Below, one piece after another: positions 38,801 through 46,832 of a stretch of 64,000 nt of DNA. Below the pieces are notes generated by a model. The model searched no databases. It worked only from the letters and a program-made list of their open reading frames with translations, and was not told the origin of the DNA. This DNA comes from Bacteroidota bacterium (lineage in GTDB: Bacteria > Bacteroidota > Bacteroidia > Flavobacteriales > Schleiferiaceae): NCBI GenBank assembly GCA_024742495.1, contig JANSYJ010000003.1:496001-560000 (forward strand), read 5' to 3'. Every line of letters starts with the position of its first letter. The first letter of the stretch is position 1. A program made the position numbers and the translations under genes.

Positions 38801-40143
38801 CTTCCGGTGGTGCTGAAGTGCAAAGACCATTAGCCACAGTGGTAATTGGTGGCTTGATCACAGCAACTTTTTTAACATTGGTCATATTACCTATTCTCTA
38901 CTATTGGATAGAAAAATGGAGCGAGAGAAAATCTAAAAGAATGAATGTTTCTAAAAGTGGCGCCTTTGCGATTTTATTTTTAATCGGTTTATCAATTCCT
39001 GCCCAAGCACAGCGGCAAGCGTTAGAATTGGATAGCGCAATTGCCCTTGCTATTTCTAATCACCCGAGTATAAAAGCAGCCAGTTTAGCAGTAGAGAAAA
39101 ACAAGTCTCTGCAAGACCTGAAATACAACTTGGGTACAACAGAATTTTTATATCAAGGAGATGGATTAGTTGATGAGCAATTTGGACAACAGGTAAATCA
39201 ATTTGGTGTAGTTCAAAATTTTCCGAGCCCAGGTGTTACAAGAGCTCAGAATAAACTTCAAGATGCATACACAAGCCAAAGTAGTGCGCAACAGCAAATA
39301 ACGCAGAACGAGCTAAAATGGAAGGTCAAGCAACTTTACTTCGACATTCAGTACAAGAAGGAATTGGAAAAGCTTTATGGCAATCTGGTTTCTACATATA
39401 AGGAATACCACAGAAAAGCATCCATACGTGTTCAAGCAGGAGCCGCGAACCGTATCGAGGTGCTGACCTTGCAATCCAAATGGAATGAATACGAACTACT
39501 TTTAAATCAGACTACTACGGAAATAGAAAGTCTAAATGGGCAACTTCAGCTTTTACTAAATACCAATGAGTCTGTTACTACTATAAGTAGTTTAACAGTA
39601 GCAATTTATTCCACTGAAGTTGATGCAGCTACAAATCCTCTTTTATTGCAAAGTCAGCAAGCTATTGCAGTAGAAAATGCTGAGACAGATGCAATGAGAG
39701 CTGATTTAAAACCCAGTTTCAATGTAGGCTATGCTGCACAGTATTTTAATCAAGGTGGTTGGCTAAATGCAGTTCAAGCCGGTATTACTATCCCCTTATT
39801 CAATGGTCAAACCAAGAATAGAATTGAGGCTCAGAGAATGCAAATTGAAATAAGCGACTATGAGTACCAAAGCACACTACTCGGTTTTAAACAAGAACAA
39901 TTAGAGATAGAAAATACGCTGAAATTATATAAAGCAGGTGTGGATTTTTACGAAAACCAACTTGAAACCATTAATCCAGAAATGCTCAGAATTAGTGAAC
40001 TTAACTACCAAACAGGGGAAATCTCTTACTTGGAATTACTGAACACTTTACAACTGATGACAGTGAATAACAAAAATTATTGGGAACAAGTGTTGGCCTA
40101 CAATAAGGCTGTTGCAGACTTCCAATTTCTTTCGAATAAATAA
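35824..40143 (+). CDS. czcA: CzcA-type divalent-metal RND pump fused to a TolC-like protein
   Basis: 1439 residues. Residues 1-1035 form a complete RND pump whose TM4 motif GAIDFGLIVDGAVIIVEA contains D399, D405 and E412, spaced as in CzcA (Zn/Co/Cd class). Residues 1040-1439 form a TolC-like outer-membrane channel, starting with an internal signal-peptide-like stretch (MNVSKSGAFAILFLIGLS… ending near AQAQ) after the last pump helix. Such fusions are known in Bacteroidota. The channel half could be freed by signal peptidase or made from the internal ATG at 38941. The adaptor gene follows 11 bases downstream. Confidence 0.93.
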   Translation: MFDNIIAYSVKNKFVVGLFVAALMVWGFFSLKQLPIDAVPDITNNQVQIITISPTLATQEVEQFITTPVELAVQSLQRTEEIRSISRFGLSVITVVFEEDYDIYLARQLVSEKLKQAQENIPEGLGTPEMAPLSTGLGEIYQYVVRPEEGFETKYPPTELRSIQDWIVARQLLGVEGVAEVNSMGGYLKQYEVAVNPSLLKSVGISITDIFTALEKSNENTGGAYIEKNSSAYYIRSEGLAKSLDDIGNIVVSDNENIPVLVKDVANVQYGKAPRYGALVKDGEEIVGGKVMMFKGANSAQVTELVKERVIQIQKSLPEGVVIEPYLVRDKLVSTAIGTVKKNLIEGGLIVIFILVLLLGNWRAGLLVASVIPLAMLFAVSMMNVLGISANLMSLGAIDFGLIVDGAVIIVEAIVHRLQVKKAGSFLSQTEMDSEVISSSQKIRSSAAFGEIIILMVYIPILALVGIEGKMFKPMAQTVMLAIAGALILSLTYVPMMAALVLKKKVVNKETFADKIIAFFQRGYTPILNTALGFKRVFVGATVLVFFISLFVFSKMGGEFIPTLEEGDLAMQHILPPGSSLSQSVETAKMIQNKLLKDFPEIEDVVANIGSAEIPTDPMPVEIADYVLVMKPKSEWTSAISRQEMFEKLEESLHNIPGVGFEFSQPIQLRFNELMTGSKADIAIKLFGEDLDVLFQNATKAENIIKRIDGVGTVNVEQTIGMPQVMVKYYYQRMAQYGMHIQEANQVIRSAFAGEKAGIIYEGDKRFDLVIRLAEENRTGIEDVENLFISLGNGSQIPLNNVANIDLINAPMQVSRENTNRRIVIGVNVGNTDVESLVEQIQTELDAKVNLPAGYYFTYGGQFENLKAANARLTIAVPMALALIFILLFFTFGSISQAALIFTAIPLSAIGGIWALQLRGLPFSISAGIGFIALFGVAVLNGIVLIGYFNQLKKEGIKDIKERIITGTGVRLRPVLMTAAVASLGFLPMAISTSGGAEVQRPLATVVIGGLITATFLTLVILPILYYWIEKWSERKSKRMNVSKSGAFAILFLIGLSIPAQAQRQALELDSAIALAISNHPSIKAASLAVEKNKSLQDLKYNLGTTEFLYQGDGLVDEQFGQQVNQFGVVQNFPSPGVTRAQNKLQDAYTSQSSAQQQITQNELKWKVKQLYFDIQYKKELEKLYGNLVSTYKEYHRKASIRVQAGAANRIEVLTLQSKWNEYELLLNQTTTEIESLNGQLQLLLNTNESVTTISSLTVAIYSTEVDAATNPLLLQSQQAIAVENAETDAMRADLKPSFNVGYAAQYFNQGGWLNAVQAGITIPLFNGQTKNRIEAQRMQIEISDYEYQSTLLGFKQEQLEIENTLKLYKAGVDFYENQLETINPEMLRISELNYQTGEISYLELLNTLQLMTVNNKNYWEQVLAYNKAVADFQFLSNK

Positions 40144-40154
40144 AAAGAAATACG

Positions 40155-41477
40155 ATGAATCATATAAAATTTGGCATAGCAATTATTGCTTTACTCTTTC
40201 TTACCATAGTTACTTCATGTGATCAAAAGCATTCTGATGGCTATGGACACAACCATGGAGCTGAAAAACCTACCCATACCCATGACGATGGGCACAACCA
40301 CGGAACTGAAGAAAATACTCACTCTAATGATGATAGACATAGTCATGGAACAGATGAAACCGAGCATTCCGAAGGAGATGGACACAACCATGATGAAGAG
40401 GAACAACACGAAGAAGGATTGCGTCTTTCTAAAGCTCAAGCGGAGAATATAGGTTTAGAGTTTGGAGAAATGTCCTATATCAAAGTCAATGACTTTGTAA
40501 AGGCTACAGGTTCGTTGGGTTTGCCCCATAATGCATATTCTTCCGTTTCAGCTAAAACCAATGGCATAATTAAGGGAACAAAGAAATTCGTGGAAGGAGA
40601 TTTTATAAGTAAAGGTACAGTGATTGCTTATTTAGAAAATATTGATTTAATAATTACGCAACAAGAATACTTAGAGGCTAAGGCACTACTGGAGCTTAAA
40701 AGACTGGAGGTTGATCGTCAAAAAACCTTAGTGGAATCTAATGCTGGAGTCTTAAAAAATTTACAAAATGCCCAAGCAGAGGAAGCAGTATTGGATGCCA
40801 AAACACAAGGACTTGCCAAGCAACTTTCCTTTTTAGGCATATCAACTGCAAATCTATCTGCGAGCACAATAAAACAGCAGATAGCCATTGTAGCACCAAT
40901 GAGTGGCTACATTTCTAAGATTAATTTTTACAATGGAATGCATGCCAAATCTTCTGTTTCTTTAATGAATATTATTTCTTCGGAGCACTTGCATTTAGAG
41001 CTAGATGTATTTGAAAAGGATATTGCCAATGTTAAAAAAGGTCAGAGGATTAGCTATACTGTTCCCGCACTTGGACCTTCTATTTACTACGGAATAGTAA
41101 ATGTTATTGGTAAGGAATTCAATCCCAATTCTAAAACCATGCGTGTACACGGACACTTAAATGGGGTAAAACCTATCTTTATAAAAAATTTGTTTATTAA
41201 CGCTAAAATTTATTTAAATGATGTTGAGTCATCAGCCCTGCCAGAAAAAGCAATTATTAAGGATGGTGCCAACAGTTTCATTTATGTCGCCAATGAAAAG
41301 GTAAATGATAGCGAATTAAAATTTGAAAAGATTGCAGTCATTACAGGGGCAACAGATGGTGGATATACCAATGTGAATTTGATTGATAAAATTCCTTTTG
41401 GAATGAGAATAGTAACGAAAGGGGCCTATTATGTTTATGCGCAATCTAAGGCTGGTGAACTAGAACACGAACATTAA
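40155..41477 (+). CDS. czcB: His-rich RND periplasmic adaptor lipoprotein (CzcB-like)
   Basis: 440 residues. A lipoprotein signal ends at LTIVTSC (C22). A His/Asp/Glu-rich linker (about 31-92) is built from three 15-residue repeats plus part of a fourth (GHNHG…). The membrane-fusion domains (hairpin, lipoyl, beta-barrel) follow from about 95. It connects the CzcA-type pump with its channel half in the periplasm; the His linker probably captures Zn2+ or related ions. It lies directly after the fusion gene. Confidence 0.92.
   Translation: MNHIKFGIAIIALLFLTIVTSCDQKHSDGYGHNHGAEKPTHTHDDGHNHGTEENTHSNDDRHSHGTDETEHSEGDGHNHDEEEQHEEGLRLSKAQAENIGLEFGEMSYIKVNDFVKATGSLGLPHNAYSSVSAKTNGIIKGTKKFVEGDFISKGTVIAYLENIDLIITQQEYLEAKALLELKRLEVDRQKTLVESNAGVLKNLQNAQAEEAVLDAKTQGLAKQLSFLGISTANLSASTIKQQIAIVAPMSGYISKINFYNGMHAKSSVSLMNIISSEHLHLELDVFEKDIANVKKGQRISYTVPALGPSIYYGIVNVIGKEFNPNSKTMRVHGHLNGVKPIFIKNLFINAKIYLNDVESSALPEKAIIKDGANSFIYVANEKVNDSELKFEKIAVITGATDGGYTNVNLIDKIPFGMRIVTKGAYYVYAQSKAGELEHEH
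40245..40400 (+). repeat. 45-nt tandem repeats coding the His-rich linker
   Basis: Units at 40245-40289, 40290-40334, 40335-40379 and a partial one from 40380. Each encodes GHNHG or RHSHG followed by ten acidic, His or Thr residues. Confidence 0.85.
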
Positions 41478-41491
41478 TCAAAAAAGGAACA

Positions 41492-42091
41492 ATGTTTTTA
41501 TTCTATTTTTTCATTCTTTATTTTGTAACAGTCTTTGTGCTCAAGTCCTTTCGTGTTTGGACAAAAAACAAAGTTAACCCACTCACCATTACAAAGGGTA
41601 AGGATGCCCACGGCTATAATGGGAAAGTCTTCAGCTGTATTTTGCTTATAGAATTACTTGTAGTATCCATCTATGCCTTTATTCCAAATTGGCTTGTATT
41701 TCTATTGCCTATTTGGTATTTAGAACAAGATACCTTGATTTATATCGGTTGGGGACTTATTGTTTCTTCACTACTGTTTGTTTGGCTTGCACAATTCAAT
41801 ATGAAGGAGTCATGGCGAATAGGTATAGATGAGGTAAACAAAACAGAATTAGTAACAGGCGGCTTGTTTACTTTTTCGCGCAATCCAGTTTTTCTAGGAA
41901 TTGTTACAACAAACATTGGTCTGTTCTTAATTGTGCCTAATGCGATTAGTTTGTTAATCTTGGCTGTAACAATAGTTACTTTAAACACCCAGATTAGGCT
42001 TGAAGAAGAGTTTTTAGCAAAGGAGTTTGGCAGTAAATATTCTCAGTATAAAAATGAGGTCAGACGATGGATTACTATAAAGTTTAACTAA
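41492..42091 (+). CDS. ICMT/PEMT-like integral membrane methyltransferase
   Basis: 199 residues with about five membrane helices. The conserved C-terminal part covers about 105-195: SWRIGID, LVTGGLFTFSRNPVFLG and RLEEEFLAKEFGSKYSQY followed by VRRW. This is the SAM-binding pattern of the isoprenylcysteine/phospholipid methyltransferase family. Homologues are often carried in metal-resistance clusters next to czcD, but the methylated substrate is unknown. It lies 14 bases after the adaptor gene and ends next to the DUF3703 start. Confidence 0.85.
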   Translation: MFLFYFFILYFVTVFVLKSFRVWTKNKVNPLTITKGKDAHGYNGKVFSCILLIELLVVSIYAFIPNWLVFLLPIWYLEQDTLIYIGWGLIVSSLLFVWLAQFNMKESWRIGIDEVNKTELVTGGLFTFSRNPVFLGIVTTNIGLFLIVPNAISLLILAVTIVTLNTQIRLEEEFLAKEFGSKYSQYKNEVRRWITIKFN

Positions 42092-42475
42092 ATGAATTAT
42101 AATACCAAAATGCCTAAAACTCTTGCTCCCTACTTTAACCGAGAGTTATTAGAGTATCAAAGATGTTTTAAGGCAGGAGAACTGCAAAGAGCCTGGCATC
42201 ATTTAGAAAGAGCTCATATTATTGGCCAATTATATCCTTATCATCATAGCTACGTCCATTGGAAAATGCTCCTTTTCGGAATTCATATCAAAGACGCGAA
42301 AGAAATAGCAGGGCAAATCCCAAGACTCGTGATAGGAGGTGTTAAGTCTTTTGTAGGAAAGATACCAGTAGGTAACACAGGAGGAGCAAACATACCCCCC
42401 TTAAAATCACTTCCGGTTTCAGATGAATTGTTGTCAATTTTCAAAAAAGCAGGGATAGAAAGTTATGAGGCATAA
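42092..42475 (+). CDS. DUF3703 family protein
   Basis: 127 residues, soluble. The family pattern includes YFNRELLEYQRCF, AWHHLERAHIIGQLYPYHHSYVHW and GKIPVGNTGG; the His-rich centre (HH, H, H) suggests a metal site. It starts directly after the methyltransferase stop and overlaps czcD by 11 bases. It regularly accompanies czcD-type exporters, but its role has not been established as far as I know. Confidence 0.85.
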   Translation: MNYNTKMPKTLAPYFNRELLEYQRCFKAGELQRAWHHLERAHIIGQLYPYHHSYVHWKMLLFGIHIKDAKEIAGQIPRLVIGGVKSFVGKIPVGNTGGANIPPLKSLPVSDELLSIFKKAGIESYEA

Positions 42476-43352
42476 TCACAAGGATGCACTTCAAAATTCA
42501 GAGAGTAATGTAAAAGTTGCCTTCTTTCTCAATCTAGCCTTTACTATCATCGAAATCATCGGCGGTATCAGCACAAACAGTTTAGCCATTCTTTCAGATG
42601 CCTTGCATGACTTGGGAGACAGTCTGAGTTTAGGGCTTTCTTGGTATTTACAAAAACTGTCAAAAAAAGGCAGAACCAAAACCTTTTCTTACGGATACAG
42701 GCGTTATTCTTTGTTAGGTGCAGTCATTAATTCAATTGTGCTATTAGCTGGTTGTGCTTTTATTCTGACTAAAGCAATTCCAGAACTTTTCAACCCAGGA
42801 GAAACCAACGCACAAGGCATGCTCTATCTCTCAATTCTTGGTATAGCAGTAAATGGTGCAGCAGTTTTCAAACTCCGTAAAGGCGAATCTCTGAATGAAA
42901 AAGTTGTTTCACTTCATTTATTGGAGGACGTATTAGGGTGGGTAGCTGTATTTATTGGAAGTATTATCATGATATACCTGAATGCACCTTTCATAGATCC
43001 TATGCTATCTGTGTTAATCTCACTTTATGTCTTGTATAATGCGTATAAAAATCTGCGTAGGAGTTTGTTTGTGATTTTACAGGCAATTCCAGAAGAAGTC
43101 TCCATTGAAAATATCAGGGAAAGACTCAAGAGTTTACCTGAAGTAATAAATATTCACGATTGCCATATTTGGTCCATGGACGGTCAATACAATATACTTA
43201 CCATTCACTTAAATTTAGACAAGGACTACAAACTGTCAGAACAATCAGATTTTAAGCAGAAGATTCGTTCTGAATTAAAAGATGCTTCTATTAATCACGT
43301 TACAATTGAATTTGAAGGGAAAGATGAAACCTGTGAGATGAAGGATTGCTAA
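42465..43352 (+). CDS. czcD: CDF family Zn2+/divalent cation exporter CzcD
   Basis: 295 residues with six membrane helices and a C-terminal cytoplasmic domain. The TM2 site HDLGD (H48, D52) and the TM5 site HLLED form the HxxxD pair typical of zinc-selective exporters. The cytoplasmic end carries HDCHIWSMDGQ. It moves Zn2+, Co2+ or Cd2+ to the periplasm in exchange for protons, feeding the CzcA-type complex. It overlaps DUF3703 by 11 bases and is the last gene of the island; 286 bases of spacer with no intact gene follow. Confidence 0.95.
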   Translation: MRHNHKDALQNSESNVKVAFFLNLAFTIIEIIGGISTNSLAILSDALHDLGDSLSLGLSWYLQKLSKKGRTKTFSYGYRRYSLLGAVINSIVLLAGCAFILTKAIPELFNPGETNAQGMLYLSILGIAVNGAAVFKLRKGESLNEKVVSLHLLEDVLGWVAVFIGSIIMIYLNAPFIDPMLSVLISLYVLYNAYKNLRRSLFVILQAIPEEVSIENIRERLKSLPEVINIHDCHIWSMDGQYNILTIHLNLDKDYKLSEQSDFKQKIRSELKDASINHVTIEFEGKDETCEMKDC

Positions 43353-43626
43353 GTTCTTTTAATATCCCGCACACCGCCATGTTCCAGATGAGCTTCCCAG
43401 AACATTTAGGACGCTAAATTGCCAAACTCCTTTTTTAAGGAACCTAATCCTTGTGCTTTTCTATTGCTCGTAAAAGCGGAGGTTTAGTTATAGTATTATC
43501 TACTTTTATTTGCTGATGGTGAACGTCCCCCATTATTCCAAGTCTATCGTTCATATCCTTGTTGAATTTTAAGTGTAACAGCTCCCCTATTTTCAAGGAT
43601 AAAACTTAGGTTTGTTAGCACCATCA

Positions 43627-43634
43627 TAATTTTG
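43627..43634 (+). promoter_or_regulatory. -7 promoter box of the glycosyltransferase gene
   Basis: TAATTTTG, exact consensus, only 4 bases before the ATG at 43639. Confidence 0.5.
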
Positions 43635-43638
43635 CCCC

Positions 43639-44838
43639 ATGCAAGAGTTCTGGCATTATTTCGAACTTATTTTTCTAATCCTAATCGGCATTCAGGTTTT
43701 CTATAGCCTAATCTTTGCTTTGGCCGCCCATATCCCTCGCAAGCTTCGTCGGCATTCGGAACAGGAGCATCGCATTTGCATTTTAATTCCATCCTACAAG
43801 GAAGATGTTATCATTCTCCAAACCGCTAAACAGGCTTTAGATCTTGATTATCCCAAGCATTTAATGAATGTGGTTGTGGGTTCGGATCAGATGAAGGCCG
43901 AAACGGTTGAGACATTGCGTGAAATGGGTGCGGAAGTGGTCGTTATGAACTTTGAGCATTCAACCAAATCTAAAAATCTTCTATCTCAATTGCAGTCACA
44001 GGAAGGTGATAAATGGCCAGATTACTTTTTAATTTTAGATGCGGATAATCGCATGGATAGCAATGGATTACGGGAAACTAATACCGTTTTGCATTCCGAT
44101 ATCCCGGTGTATCAACTGCATCGTACTGCTAAGAATAATAATACCAAATTGGCGGTTTTAGATGGCATTACTGAGGGTATTGCCAATAATATTTTCCGTG
44201 AAGGTCACCGTAATTTGGGCATTTCTAGCGCCTTGATTGGCAGCGGAATGGTATTCGAAGCCAATCTATTAAAGGAAACCTTGGAGAATATTAACAAGGA
44301 CTCTGCCGTGGAGGATAAATTGTTTGAATTCTATTTACTTGAAAATCGTAAAACCATAGAGTTTGTTCCGCATATTCCAGTTTATGATGAAAAGGTGTCG
44401 CAGGGCAAAAATTTCAGTAATCAGCGGAAGCGATGGATAGCAGGTCAATTTCATGCTTTTAGGGTATTCTTCTTCCCAGGTTTAAAAGCCCTGTTGAAAG
44501 GCAATATTGGCTTTTTCGATAAAATGCTCCAAATGGGATTGGTGCCTAAGCTTCTGTTTGCCGTTCTCCTTTTTATGCTAGCCTTACTGGCATTTGTTTT
44601 AAAAACGCCGCACGCAATTTGGTATTGGTATTTAGGCCTCTATGCCTTTACCCTTTTCATCTGTATTCCAAAGAGCTACTTTAAATGGAAGAATATTGGA
44701 ATCCTTTTCGAATTACCCAAAGCGGCATTTTTTATGGTCTTAGCCATTTTGCGTATTAAGCGAAATCAGAGTGTAAAGACTTTTGAGCACACGCAAAAGG
44801 AATATGTTGGGGAGGATTCTGAAAGTGAGTCCAAATAA
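43639..44838 (+). CDS. Family 2 membrane glycosyltransferase
   Basis: 399 residues. An N-terminal membrane helix is followed by a GT-A domain (about 45-270) with ILIPSYKEDVI, the metal-binding LDADNRMD near 133, the catalytic VEDKLFEF near 228 and QRKRW near 265 as in processive GT2 enzymes. Three C-terminal membrane helices lie at about 300-375. It probably builds a surface polysaccharide at the inner membrane; the product is unknown. It is monocistronic and marks the return to ordinary genes after the island. Confidence 0.88.
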   Translation: MQEFWHYFELIFLILIGIQVFYSLIFALAAHIPRKLRRHSEQEHRICILIPSYKEDVIILQTAKQALDLDYPKHLMNVVVGSDQMKAETVETLREMGAEVVVMNFEHSTKSKNLLSQLQSQEGDKWPDYFLILDADNRMDSNGLRETNTVLHSDIPVYQLHRTAKNNNTKLAVLDGITEGIANNIFREGHRNLGISSALIGSGMVFEANLLKETLENINKDSAVEDKLFEFYLLENRKTIEFVPHIPVYDEKVSQGKNFSNQRKRWIAGQFHAFRVFFFPGLKALLKGNIGFFDKMLQMGLVPKLLFAVLLFMLALLAFVLKTPHAIWYWYLGLYAFTLFICIPKSYFKWKNIGILFELPKAAFFMVLAILRIKRNQSVKTFEHTQKEYVGEDSESESK

Positions 44839-44840
44839 AA

Positions 44841-44866
44841 ATCCCGCTCGGTAAACCGAACGGGAT
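44841..44866 (-). terminator. Rho-independent terminator of the RRM gene
   Basis: Hairpin ATCCCG-C-TCGG / CCGA-A-CGGGAT with a 4-base loop. On the minus strand it is followed by a T-run (revcomp of AAAAA before 44841), so it serves the RRM gene and may also act for the converging glycosyltransferase. Confidence 0.7.
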
Positions 44867-44891
44867 CTAAGGTCAATTCTTTAAGGAAAGA

Positions 44892-45206
44892 CTAGTAACG
44901 GTCGCGACGGAATCCGCCTCCGCCACCGCCTCCGCGATAGCCTCCACCATTATTACTGCGCTCAGATTGTGGACGAGCCACTTTAACGGCCATGTCACGG
45001 CCACGCAAGCTAGCACCATTCAAGGCTTCGATAGCCTGATTTCCTTCATCATCAGAAGGCATTTCAACAAAACCAAAACCTTTTGAACGGCCGGTTTCAC
45101 GATCGGTAACGATCTTTACGGATGATACTTCACCAAATGATTCGAAAGCCTCACGAAGATCATCTTCCTGAACGGCATAGTCTAAACTTGCAACAAAAAT
45201 ATTCAT
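44892..45206 (-). CDS. RRM-type RNA-binding protein with Gly-rich tail
   Basis: 104 residues. A single RNA recognition motif (1-80) has RNP2 NIFVASL and RNP1 RSKGFGFVEM. A short Gly/Arg-rich tail (GGGYRGGGGGGGFRRDRY) follows. Such small RRM proteins are abundant in Bacteroidota and act on RNA structure or post-transcriptional control; the targets are unknown. The 5' region contains a short hairpin CTCCC-N7-GGGAG (45232-45248) and an A/T-rich leader. Monocistronic, with a terminator downstream. Confidence 0.93.
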   Translation of the reverse strand: MNIFVASLDYAVQEDDLREAFESFGEVSSVKIVTDRETGRSKGFGFVEMPSDDEGNQAIEALNGASLRGRDMAVKVARPQSERSNNGGGYRGGGGGGGFRRDRY

Positions 45207-45304
45207 AGAAAAAAATAAAAAAATTAAAATTCTCCCTTGTTACGGGAGCGGCCGCAAGATACAAGCTTATTAGCCGCCAAGCCTACTTTTTAGAGAATTA
45301 ACAA

Positions 45305-45727
45305 TTAGTTATTAATGCCTTTACGAAACCTCATTAGAAGAATGGTGAAAGTGAAGCCTATAAAGACTTCCAAGAGATTTAGCACCAAGGGTGCATAGCT
45401 GCTTAAGCCGAGATAAAGAACTATTCTTAATACTGCCATCAGGACTAAGGGCCTTAAAAACGGCTTAAAACGATCTTGAGGAATGAATATTTGACTTAAA
45501 AGGACTAGTAAAATTAAGCCATACCAGATAATGGAATAAGCAGTAAGCTCACTCCAAAAATTTAGTTCTCCAACCTTAAATGGAGTACCTTCAGAAACCT
45601 GCTGACCGATGAACCACAATTTTGCATTCAGAAATGCAAAAGTCAGTTCCAAAAAAATAATGGAATAATAGAGAAGCTTTATAAAGTCGGAATTAGCGAC
45701 CGTCTGCCTGCAGGCTAAGTACCTCAT
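45305..45727 (-). CDS. Small membrane protein of unknown function
   Basis: About 140 residues if started at the ATG at 45727, with four predicted membrane helices and a basic C-terminus. The frame extends further upstream (to 45787) but that part overlaps the preceding gene by 95 bases and looks non-native (KRKCSYLVTPKKKTS). Even the chosen start overlaps by 35 bases, so the true start may be a non-ATG codon nearer 45690. No family recognised. Confidence 0.6.
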   Translation of the reverse strand: MRYLACRQTVANSDFIKLLYYSIIFLELTFAFLNAKLWFIGQQVSEGTPFKVGELNFWSELTAYSIIWYGLILLVLLSQIFIPQDRFKPFLRPLVLMAVLRIVLYLGLSSYAPLVLNLLEVFIGFTFTILLMRFRKGINN

Positions 45728-46604
45728 AGTCGAGGTTTTCTTCTTGGGGGTAACTAAATAAGAACACTTCCTTTTCGAGCTTGGCATTGTCGCTGTAGCT
45801 AATCTCTTCTTTTATCTTTCGTCCTTGAGCGTCGAAATTAACAATGCTTTTTTGAATTATCTCGGTATCTAGTGCCTGAAAGAATGTTTTCTCAATTTGG
45901 TAAGCCCCATCATCGCTGTATGTATAGCGGCGACTTTCCTTTAAGTGCTGCGCTGTTTGCTGCAAATCAATTATGCTTAGACTTTGTATTAAACTATCAC
46001 GATATGAATAAGTGGCAATGCTTTGTAAGTTTCCAAAAGCCCAAAGCTCTTCTTTTGCCAGATTCCCATTAAGGCCATAGGAGAATTTCAAAACCTTTTG
46101 ACGTTCCCCATTCAGGTAAAACTTAATCTTTACCAAACGATTAGCCCCTTCATCATAAACAAAAATCTCTTCCTTTAATTCTTGGCCCGATTTAATACTA
46201 ACCCTTTCCAAAAGGTCATCATTGTATTTAAAAATCGCGATACTTTGATTGGCCTTCGAATCTAAATTGTTGATTTCAACAATCTTATCACCCTCCAATT
46301 TAATCAGAGTCTCACTGCCATTATAACGATAGATGCGAACTTGATTTTCGCCTTCCCAAACATAGCGATCAACACCTTGCCAATAAGCTTCACTAGAAAA
46401 GAATTCTTCTTGGTAAAGAAAAGGCTCCACCTGCTTTCCTATGGAACGATAGAGCGTATCTTTGTTGGTGTTGATTTGATAATGGATGTACTCATTCCAT
46501 TCCGGAACGGGACTCTGATGAGCCGTACTTATTAGCGCAGGGAACTGACCAAAGCTTGCAGAGCAGATCAGTGAAACGAGTGAAATCAAATAGGTCTTCT
46601 TCAT
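45693..46604 (-). CDS. Exported protein with YD/RHS-like repeats
   Basis: 303 residues with a signal peptide (MKKTYLISLVSLICSASFGQ). The rest is a series of antiparallel strand pairs of the form F-x-Y-(N/D)…G…K/EE, e.g. FKYNDDLLERVSI, FVYDEGANRLVKI, FSYGLNGNLAKEEL and YTYSDDGAYQIEK, resembling YD/RHS or MORN-like repeats. It is probably periplasmic or surface-exposed. Function is not recognised. A -7 box TAATTTTG (46617-46610) ends 5 bases before the ATG. Confidence 0.7.
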   Translation of the reverse strand: MKKTYLISLVSLICSASFGQFPALISTAHQSPVPEWNEYIHYQINTNKDTLYRSIGKQVEPFLYQEEFFSSEAYWQGVDRYVWEGENQVRIYRYNGSETLIKLEGDKIVEINNLDSKANQSIAIFKYNDDLLERVSIKSGQELKEEIFVYDEGANRLVKIKFYLNGERQKVLKFSYGLNGNLAKEELWAFGNLQSIATYSYRDSLIQSLSIIDLQQTAQHLKESRRYTYSDDGAYQIEKTFFQALDTEIIQKSIVNFDAQGRKIKEEISYSDNAKLEKEVFLFSYPQEENLDYEVLSLQADGR

Positions 46605-46609
46605 AGTCT

Positions 46610-46617
46610 CAAAATTA
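46610..46617 (-). promoter_or_regulatory. -7 promoter box of the YD-repeat gene
   Basis: TAATTTTG on the minus strand, exact consensus, 5 bases before the start codon at 46604. Confidence 0.5.
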
Positions 46618-46795
46618 TTGAGAGTCTAAGCACCTTATTATCAACACTTATATTTCTATTAACATTGTTTTTTTAATAACTCAAAATGTTAATTATTTTT
46701 CCTAACTAACTGATTTAAAGACTTATAAATTATCACTTTTTAGCGATTCAGCTTTTTTTTGATCTAATTATTGATAGTGCTAAGCTTTCAGAACG

Positions 46796-46803
46796 TATTT
46801 TTG
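46796..46803 (+). promoter_or_regulatory. -7 promoter box of the DUF4399 gene
   Basis: TATTTTTG, exact consensus, 29 bases before the ATG; a TTG at 46771-46773 is a possible -33 element. Confidence 0.45.
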
Positions 46804-46832
46804 AAGCGCAACAATGAAACAATACTCCTATT

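Noticed and set aside
43353-43638. Minus-strand frame fragment reading FWEAHLEHGGVRDIKR
   Set aside because: Short and without start, upstream continuation or recognisable family.
15660-43638. Search for CRISPR arrays, tRNA or rRNA genes, integrases and transposases
   Set aside because: None could be identified by reading; the repeats present are those listed and do not form a CRISPR array.
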